Positions 35,605-45,799 of a stretch of DNA of 64,000 bases are shown here, one piece after another (position 1 is the first letter of the stretch; every line of letters begins with the position of its first letter). The position numbers were made by a program, and so were the translations under genes. Origin of the DNA: Cunninghamia lanceolata (taxonomy: Eukaryota; Streptophyta; Pinopsida; Cupressales; Cupressaceae); NCBI GenBank assembly GCA_027924645.1, contig BSBN01000140.1, positions 9,120,501 to 9,184,500 on the forward strand, read 5' to 3'. Below the pieces are notes generated by a model. That model saw nothing but the letters and a program-made list of their open reading frames with translations, did not search any database and was not told the DNA's origin.

Positions 35605-37439
35605 TGTAATGTCCCCATTTTCCGAGTGATCATCCAGTGGAGTCCACTAGTCTATTTTTATTCCCATAGGCTTAGGGTTTGGTGTTTTTTCATGACTATA
35701 ACAGAAAATTTCAGTTCAGTTTCTAATGGTTTAGTGTTGTTTTCAGATTGGAAAATGTAAGTGGATGAGCTGTGATTAATTCCCTTGGTGCTTGAGGTGT
35801 TTGGTGATCATATAGGGCTGCTTGGGAGGCAGGTTGAGAGGTGCTTAGATCTGCGATGACAATAATATTAGTGTTCTAGTGTGATTTCAACGCTATTAGG
35901 ACTCCTAACTTCCTCATCTACAGTCGTGCTTCATTGGGTATGAATATGTTTGCTTTAGAATGGTCACTAGTGCTATTTTTACATGATTTTATGCTTCAGC
36001 ATTTCAGCAGTGTTGTATTTCAGTTTTATCTTTCTATGATATGCTACAACAGTGTTAATCTATTTGCTATCAGATTTGTGAAGAATATATTGCAGCACAT
36101 AGTATCATTGTACTTTCATTTCATAATGCAATATCTTTGTGTTTGTAACCCTGGATGGTAGTATCATTGGTTGCTTCATGTATGTGCATTTCATATTGTA
36201 AAATTGGATGGTTTACTGCCAATACTATAGCATTCATGTTATCTCGTTTGGCATGCACACTCTGTGGTGATGATGTTTTTGTGACTGTAACAACATTAGA
36301 ATAAAACAGAGTATTCTATCCTCTTGAATAAAGCTTCTCAGACGCTGAACTACGTGATCAAATGAGACTGCTCCAAGGTTCCTTGAATGTCAGGTCTTGA
36401 CGGGTGTGGGATAGACTCAGTGGAATGATGTGATTTGCTGGTAATCACGAGGGGGACTTACGTGGGATTACTCCTTCATGGACATGGAATTCACTCCTAG
36501 GACTCGGACTTGTGGGTGAATGAAACTCCTTCACAAATGGTCAACTTGGAATTCCTAGGTTCCACTCTTGAAGAGGCGGATGATTTGGCAATGAGGCTCT
36601 GGAAAACTAAACCTAGCGAAAAACTAAAAGAAAATGCAAAAGATGAGGTAAGGGTTCAGGAGTCTAACTAATCGATGGAAGAGGACTACTGCGGAGGATG
36701 GAAACTGGAACCAGTCCTCTGCTTCGTCATGAGACAACAGCTAGGCAGGGATGGTGCTATCTTCTGAGGGGGAATAAGGATTTTCAGACTGCTCCTGCAA
36801 GGGACATGGAATTGAAACATGCAGAACAGCCGAAGTTAGACTTGGAATTAGTTCAGGCTAACCATGCATGGTGATTTGCAAGCCACATATCACCAATGGT
36901 ATGAACAAACAGATTCAACCATTCAATAGTAATAATCTCCATCATTCTAACTAATGAAAAGCTTTGAAAGAAAATAGAAATGAAACAACTTAGATCTTGG
37001 AGCTTATGATTTGCTTCAAAAAAGTCAGAAAACCATGCCACAATCCAAAGAATATCAAGAACACCAATCTTAAATGCCCATATATTGATTTGGGAATGTC
37101 TTACAACAATCTTGTTGATTCTTCAAAGTTCCTTTGCTCCAGAAATGAAGTGCAACAGAAAGGAACAGCTAACTAACTACTTGCTCTAAGAGCCTAAGAA
37201 ATGAAAGAAGAAAGAAGGCCCTTTTCAAATGAGGCCCCTCAGCCTATTTATAGGCAAACATAACCCAAAGGAGGAGGTGAGGAGATCTGATCTCCTAAAA
37301 ATCCGTGCAAACCCTAAAGAGATAGGGATAAACATGTCATAGGCTCCATGGGATGCTGCCACCTGTCCTGGACGCCACCTGCTCTGGATGAAAAGTTGCC
37401 ACATGTCCTGGACACCAGGCTGACTAAGCTGCTTGGTAG

Positions 37440-37770
37440 GTAGGTGAGACTAGTCAACTGTTCGTTCCTTGGTCGCCAATTCCATGGTGTCCTGGAATCC
37501 ATTTGTCTTGGTCGCAAATTCCACTTGGAACAGGATTTTGCGACCAGGAATGATTTTCTTTTTGGGCGCAAATTCCAGGGTGAACACGATTTTTATGTGG
37601 AGGAATCCTTCCTAGAGCAGGGGCACATTTTCCTTAGGGTCTTGGAATGGAATTCCTTCCTGAGTTGGAATTCCTTGTTGTGGAATAGAATTCCCTATCT
37701 TGGATTCCTAGGTTGGAATTCCTCATCCTTGGCGTGGATTCTCGTTCTTCTCGATGGATAGTGAATAGCT
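37440..37770. repeat. hairpin-rich repeat block with GGAATTCC motifs
   Basis: Repeated GGAATTCC palindromes and GGTCGC(A/C)AATTCCA-like segments recur in the first third of the 4.16-kb insertion. The segments echo the hairpin units at 38805-39050 and 39565-39720. Confidence 0.6.
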
Positions 37771-38324
37771 CTTTTGTTCTTGGCTCTCCAAGGATTGATC
37801 CTCTTGTCCGAAACTGAAATCCTTGATGTGAAACTTGAAGTGTTGAAAGGACTTCTGGTCTTTTATGCGAAGTCTCCCTATCGCTGAACTGGAATCTTTT
37901 GATGTTGTGCCTTCCTTGTATCATTGAGATGTCTGAATCTTTCTTTTCTTCTTGTGGAATTCACATGTAGTCTCCTTGTCTAGTGTTGGAAGTAGTCCTC
38001 CTCTCCGGTATTGGAACTCCATGATCCCTGAGATAGTCCTTGATCATCCTTGAGCTCCGTCTTCATGGAAGCCCATCCTCGTCCTGGATTCCTGCGAAAC
38101 AAGGGAAACCTCGAGTAGTCATGATGAACAAGGTCCTTAAATGCAATGCAATCAAAAGATAAAACAGGAACTAAACTTGCATAATTGATTAAATTAGCTT
38201 ATGAATTTCTGAATAAACAACAGATTTTCTTCACTTTTTGGTATCCTTCACACTTGGACTAACTTTTTCATTCCAGGGTTACCAGGCATGGACAGGGGGA
38301 ATTTCCAGGTTAGGGAGCAATTTC

Positions 38325-38550
38325 CAGGTGGTCGGGGATTTTCACCTGTCGGGGATTTTCCAATGTCGGGGATTTTCCAATGTCGGGGATTTTCTAATGT
38401 TGGGGATATTCCAATGTTGGGGATTTTCACCTGTCGGGGATTTCCTGATGTCAGGGATTTTCACCTGTCGGGGATTTCTTGATGTCCTGGATTTCCTGAT
38501 GTCGGGAATTTTCCAATGTTGGGGATTTCCTGATGTTCGGGATTTTCTCC
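38325..38550. repeat. minisatellite of GTCGGGGATTTTCC units
   Basis: About a dozen imperfect units of roughly 18-20 bases built on (C/T)TGTCGGGGATTT(T/C)C, alternating in order. The frames across it encode repeated GDF and GIF residues only because of the unit and are unlikely to be real genes. Confidence 0.85.
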
Positions 38551-38804
38551 CTTGGAGTGATTCTGGAACTTTTGTGTTGAAATTTGGCTAAGTCTTGGAA
38601 TATTGCCTCCTTGAAACCTCATTCAGATAGAAGTTGAATCTTTCGGAAGGAATTGGGATCTATCTGGCATGCTTTCCTACAGGTCTCGGAGTTTGGTTAC
38701 ATCTTCAGGCTGGGATGGAGGATCATTTTGCAGGATTTCATGAAGGCCAACACCCCATGACGGACAGGAGCTATCTGTGGAGGACCTGGAAGGAACTGTC
38801 CAAG

Positions 38805-39055
38805 GGCGCAAAATTCCATAGGTGCAGGATTTTGCGGCCAAGGACAAAAACAGTCTTGGAGCGCACATTCCTGTTGGTCAGGGATTTTGTGCCCAAGGAC
38901 AAAAATTGTCCTGGAGCGCACTTTCCTGCTGGTCAGGGATTTTGCACCCAAGGTCAAAAATTGTCCTGGAGCGCACTTTCCTGCTGGTCAGGGATTTTGC
39001 GCCCAAGGACAAAAATTGTCCTGGAGCGCACTTTTCAAGCAGTCAGGGATTTTGG
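38805..39055. repeat. tandem array of 60-bp hairpin-containing units
   Basis: About four units with the order GGGATTTTG(C/T)G(C/G)CCAAGG, ACAAAAATTGTCC, TGGAGCGCAC, TTTCCTGCTGGTCA. The GGACAAAAATTGTCC part is itself a short palindrome. The units from about 38880 on are nearly identical, indicating recent expansion. Confidence 0.85.
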
Positions 39056-39199
39056 TTCTTTTGACCCTGACTACCAACTTTATGGATTTTGGCCAAGGAC
39101 TTACCTTAAGTCAGTTTTGAGTGGGATTTCAGTTTTGCAGCCGGTACACTCTTAGCTATTCTATGGAGGTTCAGTCATTGACACGGGATCAGAAACACG

Positions 39200-39445
39200 G
39201 GGCTTTTGTTTCTTCCATCTCTCGTTTCTTCCATCCTCTCGAGGAATCCCTCATTTCCATGGCAAGATACGAAGTTCGTTTCTTCCATCCTTCGTTTGTT
39301 CCATCGTTCGTTTCTTCCATCCTTCATTCCTTCCATCCCCTGGGAATCTCTCGTTTCCATGGCAAGATACGAAGTTCGTTTCTTCCATCCTTCGTTCCTT
39401 CCATCCCCTCGAGGAACCCCTCATTTCCATGGTAAAATACAGAGC
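39200..39445. repeat. tandem array of CGTTTCTTCCATCC units
   Basis: Repeats of TTCGTTTCTTCCATCC and CCATGGCAAGATACGAAG in a higher-order pattern of roughly 110-120 bases. No coding function is inferred from the open frames. Confidence 0.8.
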
Positions 39446-39570
39446 TCGTCAAGTTAGACTGTGAATTCTTTGATCCAAGCATCCGTAGAGGAGTCAGGGA
39501 AGGATTTTCAAGTCAACTGCATTGAACGGACAGGACTGAAGGCAGAACTGGAGACTTCCAGTCCTAGGGC

Positions 39571-39708
39571 GCAAAATCCAGTAGGTACTGGATTTTGCTA
39601 CCAGGACAAAAAATTGTCTTGGGCGGATAATCCAGTACTTTCTGGAATATGCAACCAGGGATAAATTTCCTCCCTGGGCGCATATTCCAGCAGGTACTGG
39701 AATATGCG
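39571..39708. repeat. perfect hairpins, 13-bp and 12-bp stems
   Basis: GCAAAATCCAGTA (39571-39583) is followed after two bases by its exact reverse complement (39586-39598). CGCATATTCCAG (39679-39690) is followed after six bases by its exact reverse complement (39697-39708). A third, imperfect, hairpin lies between them. Confidence 0.9.
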
Positions 39709-40825
39709 ACCAGGAAAGTTCCTGTCACACTTCTAGCCAACTGGAAAGGTACCCTAAACACTGTTTGCCTCTCTGAAATTGCCCTAAGAATTTGAAAACC
39801 TTGTTGATTTGAGAATCTTCCGAGTTCGTGAAATGAGGTTGAGTGTTGGACTGGGATCAGAAGGATATCCCCTATATTGAACTTCCGGATTGGAGTTGTC
39901 GGGTCAGGAACTGAGTTTCATGCTGAGGATGAACATGCCAAGGAGTGGCAGTCTTTGTTGAGTTCCGGGCCTTGTCGGGATGAGAACATGGATAACCTTG
40001 GAACAGGATTTTGGGCAAGAACCCTGAACAAGACTCTAGGATAGGCATTTCCGGACAAGACTCCGGACTGGATTCCTGAACTGGACTCCAGGAATGATTC
40101 CCTGAGTGTGGCATGGAGTCTTGGAACAAGACTGGAATTGAGTTCCATGTCGGAGATGGATTGGGTTTACTACCTAGGGATGGAAAGACAAAACCCTTCC
40201 CTAAGGATGGAAAGACAAAACTCTTCCCTGAGGATAGTCCGGAATGGGCAGTTAGGGTTCGAGGCTTATGCAGGAGGAAATTTATATGTTCACTTCTCTT
40301 TCTTACCGATGAGCACATTGCCGGATCAGAGTATGGGATTACAGTCAGAATTCCGACAAGTCACAAAAAAAGGGGGACCCAATTCGCAATCGGGGTTGAT
40401 GTTGTAAAAGGTCACAACACTCTGCCAGTGGCTTTGCATTATTCACACGTTCGCTGAATAAGTGTCAATAGGTCGGCTTGCCGTCTCGTGTGATTCATTC
40501 TGTATTGCATCACACACTTCGCTGAACAAGCATAGATGTGGTCGGCTCAGCCACCTAGTTAGTGCATGCATATTTGTGCCCTTGCATATAACACACTACT
40601 GAATAAGCATGGCATGTGGTCGTCATGGATGCCTGGTATGTTTGTAATCATCCTTGCATTCCATACTTCAATAGTAGATGGATAGGAAGGAATGATCCAT
40701 TGCACTGTATGCTCTCACTTTGCCCACCTCGGGATCTTGGTGATAAGAAATTATATTGAAGATTGTTTGTGCTCTTGATTTCAATTGATAATTATAAAAA
40801 AAATTGGGGTGGTAATTACATACCT

Positions 40826-41399
40826 CTTCCTCTTTGATTAGGCGTGTCAAGTGATAGTTCCATGCGCCATTACATACTTCGTCAAGACTTTTGTTTGGTG
40901 AGGCGCCTTAGTCATCTAGAGTGCGCCTGAACACTTATGTATCTTCAATGAAGCACATTTGGATTCAAGTAGGCACACTAATGCATGAATAATACGATAT
41001 TTAGACCTTTTGTTAAGGCGCATCAAATGTGCTTTAGGCGTGCCAAACATTTTCCAGCTCTTTGGTGTAGCATGTGAGGAGAGTAGAAGGCGCACCTTTA
41101 CAAAGAACAATATTTTTTCTTTCTTGATCCTTCTCTGTGGCACACTAAATGTCAAGGAGACGTGTTTTATTCTAAACTTCATCCCTTCTTTGTTAAGGCA
41201 TGTTGAATGGGCATAAGGCATGCTCTAAATCTTCATCTCTCTTTGTTTTGGCACGTGAGGCACTTGAAACACGTGGTTTTGTAAAAAATGCTTAGGTGCA
41301 TGAAACTCCAAAGAGGCACGCTTTTACACTAATCTTGTGATATGACACGTTTGAAAACTAGGAGGCACGACTTTGGTCTAAAACTTCTTTCCTTGGTGC
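40826..41399. repeat. 'aggcgtgcc' degenerate repeat field, part 2
   Basis: Continues the field from 25328 with motifs such as GAGGCGCC, AGTGCGCC, AAGGCGCA, TAGGCGTGCC, AGGCACGC and GGCACG every few tens of bases. It lies between the outer element and the solo LTR. Confidence 0.55.
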
Positions 41400-41404
41400 G
41401 CCTG

Positions 41405-42825
41405 TGTAATGTCCCCCACTTAGCTCTTCACTCCGGGAGATAAGGGTTAGCTTATCATAGGATTCCTGTAGGCTAATGGCAGTGTTTAGGGAGTTAGTTT
41501 GAGGACTTATTATTTATAGTAAGTCGTGGCAGAGCCAGTTTCCATTTTTGGCAGGGCAGTGTAGGAGCCTGGGCACGAGATTCGGGAGTCGAATCTTCTA
41601 GAGCTATGTCGATTTTATGTAAGTTAAATTAAAGATTTAACTTATTACATTTGGTGGTTACTTTAAGTTATATTATAATCTAATGTTATAACCTTAAGTT
41701 ATAACTTAAAGTTAAGAAGGTGTTGTGCCTAGGAAGGAGTGCCCATCCCATGAGGAAATAAGGGGTTGTTTTAAAATTAAAAATATTATATTTCCCTCTC
41801 TTTCTTGGGCATCGGGTTTGAGGGAGTTATAAGGGCAAAAATGAGAGTTCATCTCTTTATGCTTGCTAAGGTGATTTTGCTCTGATATTGAGTTGCTCCA
41901 GCACTTGGGGTTTTGAGCTTGGCTCTTTGGCTTTAATCTTCGATTTGCAGAGACGGAAACCTTTGCATTTCGCCTTTTCTCGTGTATGAGAGAGTGCATC
42001 AGGAAGGGGTTGAGGAGGCTTCATCCAGGAGTCTCAGTTGTGCTTTCAAGAAACCATTTTTGAGGAAATTTAAGTATGAAATGAAGACATCTTTCCGAAG
42101 TTGTGATTTGCAGCTGTAGTAGTATTGTTATGGAGCAGATTTAGTGTTATGGGAAGAGGTTTTTGACTGCTGTGTGTGAAGTTTCACTCTGGCCGTACCA
42201 TCAGCCTGCTGGCCGTACCACTTGCAGGGCCGCACTTCCTCGTTCCTTGCATTTTGTCACGTTGCAATGGCTGATATCATTCCCATGGAGGTCTATTAGG
42301 GGCTGAGGTCATTTGCTGATCAAAATAGAGAGGAAAAAGGGGTTATTTTCTGATTTGTGTGAAGTCTGCTGCTGTTCCAAAGCCGTACTGTGCTGGGAGG
42401 TGACATGGGCTTTCTAGAAGGCTTCCTCTTTCATTTAGCACCTTTACATTCTTCCATTCTTGGCGATTTGGGACTGTTTCAACACTGCAGCAACTGGATT
42501 TAGCATTGTTCATTCCATGTATGAGTTTTGAAGTGATTTAATGGCCATGTAATGCTGTTCCAGTTTCCAGCAATGAAGAAAGTTGGAGTTTTCCAAGTGG
42601 GTATTTCATTTTAATTAGTTTTAGTACATTTTGAGATCTGGGTTATCTTTCGTTTCTGCAAAATAGTTGTATATTTTCTGGGTTTGTTTATCTACTTCAG
42701 ATTATGCACATGCAATGCAAAAAACGAACATGCAAAACAACCCATAAAACACAAACAGCAGAAAACACAACAATATCCAAAAAAAATCAGTCAGGGGAAA
42801 CACATACAGTTGGGTGTATGTTACA
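41405..42825 (+). mobile_element. solo LTR, 1,421 bp
   Basis: TGTAATGTCCCCC to GTTACA, with the perfect target duplication GCCTG (41400-41404 and 42826-42830). No internal region is present, so recombination between two LTRs removed the rest. A TTATAAGGGC motif near 41829 is a possible promoter element. The interior shares general LTR layout with its neighbours but differs in sequence from E1 and E2. Confidence 0.92.
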
Positions 42826-42830
42826 GCCTG

Positions 42831-43215
42831 ACAGATCCAAGGTGTGCCTTTCTCTTTGTTTAGGCACTTTTTTAGGCAGGAGGATGTGCCCATGCTAAAC
42901 AAGGCGCACTTTTGCATAATTTTTTGGAATAATTTCGAACGGGCTACTCTTCTAGGGGTGTTTGATGATGCAAGAGTGTGTGAGACAGTAATAGGACGTG
43001 CTTTTCTCCATGAATAGACACGTGTATGATGGACAAGGCATGCCTATGTACTTAAAACTTATTTCACTTGTGTAGGCGCATCTAGTGACTAACAGGTGTG
43101 CTTTTCCACTGAACTTTATCCTATGTTTGTTTTGGCATGTCCATCTTCATTCACGCACACTTTTTTCTTTGGTTAGGTGTGTCTAGGGAGTAGAAGGCGT
43201 GCTTCTCTTTGAATA
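42831..43215. repeat. 'aggcgtgcc' degenerate repeat field, part 3
   Basis: Further copies of GGTGTGCC, TAGGCGCATC, AGGTGTGC and AAGGCGTGCTT motifs at irregular spacing, continuing the field beyond the solo LTR. Confidence 0.5.
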
Positions 43216-44343
43216 GGCAGAGTTAGCAAAACAACAGAAGGATATACAAGAATCAGCATATTTAGAACAAGGGCGAACAATTAGGATTTTCACTTGATAA
43301 CATTGACAACATACAAAAGTTTCATATGGGTACAACACATTGTTGTGTTTGTGAATTTTGATGACACGTGATTCGAAGGGACATGCCATTTTTTGTGTTT
43401 TAACTTTTGACCAACTTGGCATCATTGAAAGTCGTTGCACAGTTGGAAGTGAATTGCCATCTTTTCTATGAAGTTTACTTTTTTGGGCTCACCAAAGAGG
43501 AGCCAATTTTGGCACATTTTTTGCCCTTTTTGATGATTTAGTGGCAGATTGTGTGATTTTTGTCAAATTTTAAACTTTTGGTGGGCTTTTGGTGAGTTGC
43601 ACAACTCACCACTGGCACACTTTTTCTCTCAACTTAGCCAACTTTTGACACAACTTTTGTGTTTGTGCTCCAATTTCTTCCTTTGATTAGAGTTCAAAAA
43701 TACAACAACAATGAGCATGGATTTCACAATGTGTACCTAGATAGGAAATGACTATTGTTTGCACATGAAAACTGTTCCTACACAATTTTTTGAATGGCTA
43801 CAACATAGTTTCAATGTTCTTTTTTTTTCTTATGCTATCTTTTCTTTAATATCTATTTCTTTTTTCGTTATTTAGTAGATAGTATTGAGGTGTCTATTGA
43901 GACAATTCATATACAGGATGATACAACTTCCTGGGCATGTTCAAATGTGGATATGGTAGGATACACCAACCCAGCTGTCTCCCAGGCATATTGTGCACTT
44001 ATCTGTATCATTATATCATAATATAGAATTTTTTAATAAGAAGCATTTTGTACCTTCATGGAATAGAAGTCCTTGTGAAAACAGTAAGGTAGCATATCAT
44101 ATTTAGAGTACTGTAACTGAGGAGGCAATTAGGGTTGCCTTCACGATTATGTATTATTCTGAAAGTTGTATTGCTTGCTTTTAGGTTCTCTACTGATACA
44201 GGTAAAATATCTTAAATAGCTCACATCTGATCCATACATTTACTAGGGTTTCAAGTCATTTATTGAAGATGTCCTTCACTTTCATGTTTTTATTACTTCT
44301 GGATTTGCTTATGAAAGTAATCTTATATAATCCTTCTTTGCAG
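43216..44343. other. 3' end of the giant PRMT intron
   Basis: No element border seen. The T-rich tract TCCTTCTTTGCAG directly before 44344 is a good splice acceptor. Confidence 0.55.
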
Positions 44344-44462
44344 ACTTTGCTCTATTTCTTTGACCCATTGGAAGTTAAGCAAGATCAAGCAATTGATGGT
44401 TCTATTAAATTGACACAAAGCATGGAGAATCGACGCTTTCTCAACATACACTTGGAGTATAC
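44344..44462 (+). CDS. PRMT6: PRMT6-like protein arginine methyltransferase, penultimate exon
   Basis: Encodes TLLYFFDPLEVKQDQAIDGS and, further on, ENRRFLNIHLEYT. These are beta-barrel segments that follow the THW loop in class I arginine methyltransferases and contribute to dimerisation and substrate contact. It joins in phase 0 to the exon ending HWAQ at 10489. The donor AC|GTAAGT at 44463 leaves two bases for the next codon (phase 2). The frame is intact, with no stop, so despite the 34-kb intron the coding part seen here looks functional. Confidence 0.88.
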
Positions 44463-44565
44463 GTAAGTATCTATTTCATATTTTTGTGTATGGACATGAG
44501 AAACAACATTTGTAATCTTTATATTATATCCATATGTTTCTAACAATTTCTTATGGTTAATTCAG

Positions 44566-44608
44566 TTCAGGAGGCCGATGCTTTGTGAAGGAATCTTTTA
44601 TGCGGTGA
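44566..44608 (+). CDS. PRMT6: PRMT6-like protein arginine methyltransferase, last exon
   Basis: After a 103-bp intron ending TTAATTCAG, the exon completes the threonine codon and reads SGGRCFVKESFMR before the stop TGA at 44606-44608. A C-terminus of the type GRSFVKESVMR is what I remember for plant PRMT6. A second AG five bases downstream would break the frame, which supports this acceptor. No clear AATAAA was seen in the following few hundred bases. Confidence 0.82.
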
Positions 44609-45799
44609 TTTATTCAGCTTTTATTTGTTTTGACACATAGGGAGAACTCTTTACGGATTGTTTAATTTGGTTACTGGGTCAATTCACACAACTTGTAACA
44701 ACGATGGTTTTATCTGGTATATTGTTGGGTTCTATTCATACCACAATTTTGTCCTCTAAATATCTTTGATGTTGGATGCCCATCCGATGTTTGTCCTAGC
44801 ACCCTGGTTATTAAGAAAAGGGTATTAATGCATGTCTATAGTTTATGAGTGCATGCACCTTGTAAAGGTGCACGGCATATGATCCACTTAAAATTTTGGT
44901 ACATTGCTGAGGTTTCACCGATATGAAGAATGACGAGTTTTATCTTGAATTGGGCTTGTGCATTCAAATTTAATGCCTATTTTTTGAAGCATTATTTGAT
45001 AGCACCAACATGTGTAATGATGAAACAGTGTCAGGCTTGAACTTGAAGCATTTGAGTTGAATCTTATGTTGGTATGGGATGATTTTGCCAAGAAACCAGA
45101 GTTGTGAACAGATCTTTTTTGGTGCCTCATCTCTCAAACTGTGCACCTGAGAATGTGGCATGAAGATATGTCACGCTTTACTACATTGCTTCTATCAGCC
45201 AAGTAATATTCCTTGGACATGGGTCTGATAGGAACTGAGGCGCCTTGTCGCATTTATCATTTTGATATATCCTCACCTCTACTTTCGCAAATATAAAAAC
45301 TTTTATGATGTACAACAAAATTAGAAATCTAAAAGAATTTAATATAGTTTTTTTTTGGTCTTCAAATACCCTTTTCAGAATGGGTAGCCAATTCTATTTC
45401 TTTCCCACGATTCAATACGTGGATGTGTGATCAAACATGATTTGTACTAAAATGTCAGCTTAAGACTTGGAGTATCCAAAAAAGTATACTCAATACTTGC
45501 ACTGTATTTATACCAAGTCACTCATCTATACTTTATGGGCATTTTTTGGTTAGTAAAACTGTGTCATAGACTATATATAAATCTACAAATATAGTGGATG
45601 GATTAGGAGAAGTCATATTTGATATCAAAGGAATGACTCCCACAAGTTGTAGATCTCAAAAACTATTCAGTTCTGTTAGTAGAACCAAACTATTGGTTCT
45701 TGCAGGAGGCAATTTTGAAAGTGATGGTTCCCTTGAAGAAATGATTATGAAACTGCCAGCGATATCAGAAACACTGAATTTGAAGTGAATAGTCTGATG
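44609..45799. other. PRMT6 3' flank; no clear gene
   Basis: Contains the 3' untranslated region of the methyltransferase and AT-rich flank. A 64-codon frame at 45594-45788 (containing LLVLAGGNFESDGSLEEM) has reasonable amino-acid composition and a TTCTTGCAG acceptor-like site inside it. I do not recognise it, and no partner exon was found. Confidence 0.4.

Larger units (their letters stand above)
36265..40419. mobile_element. 4,155-bp insertion with TG...CA ends (giant solo LTR or non-autonomous element)
   Basis: Lies in the outer 3' LTR and is flanked by the perfect duplication CTCTG (36260-36264 and 40420-40424). The ends are TGGTGATGAT and GGTCACAACA. The uninterrupted target sequence can be read in the outer 5' LTR at about 34955. 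I could not find a second terminal copy, primer binding site or protein domain, so a very long solo LTR or a non-coding LTR element fits best. Inside are several tandem arrays listed separately. Frames across these arrays have no recognisable motif. Confidence 0.85.
25334..40820 (+). mobile_element. outer LTR element, host of two nested insertions
   Basis: Begins TGTAATGTCCCC at 25334 and ends TTACA at 40820, flanked by the perfect target duplication TACCT (25329-25333 and 40821-40825). Removing the nested E2 and the 4.16-kb insertion leaves about 3.5 kb: a 5' LTR of about 2.2 kb, a 251-bp internal stub and a 3' LTR of about 1.06 kb. No coding sequence survives. The left portion of the 3' LTR differs from that of the 5' LTR (see the 3' LTR entry), so this is a deleted or recombinant copy. 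Confidence 0.85.
35605..40820 (+). repeat. outer element 3' LTR, chimeric and split
   Basis: Pieces 35605-36264 and 40425-40820. The first roughly 65 bases resemble the head of the LTR at 1296 more than the outer 5' LTR. From a shared GCTTAGGGTTTGG (5' LTR 34370, here 35670) the sequence follows the 5' LTR closely to the end. About 1.2 kb of the 5' LTR therefore has no counterpart here. Confidence 0.75.
10490..44343 (+). other. 33,854-bp PRMT6 intron packed with transposons
   Basis: The donor GTACAG at 10490 and the acceptor CTTTGCAG at 44343 join HWAQ to TLLYFFDP in phase 0. This restores the conserved motif of the PRMT C-terminal barrel. No other exon of the gene is expected between these residues. 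The intron contains two chromoviruses, an outer LTR element, at least two solo LTRs, a 4.16-kb insertion and several repeat fields. Most recent insertions went into older LTRs or minisatellites. Confidence 0.85.

Noticed and set aside
38238..39457. Several overlapping ORFs up to 173 codons
   Set aside because: They cross tandem arrays on both strands; openness and repeated residues follow from the repeat units.
36265..40419. CRISPR-like array
   Set aside because: Units are adjacent or overlapping minisatellites with no unique spacers, and the DNA is plant nuclear sequence.
45594..45788. 64-codon ORF with LLVLAGGNFESDGSLEEM as a possible gene exon
   Set aside because: Composition is plausible, but I recognise no family, and no flanking exon or clear splice pair was found. 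It is described only as part of the 3' flank.
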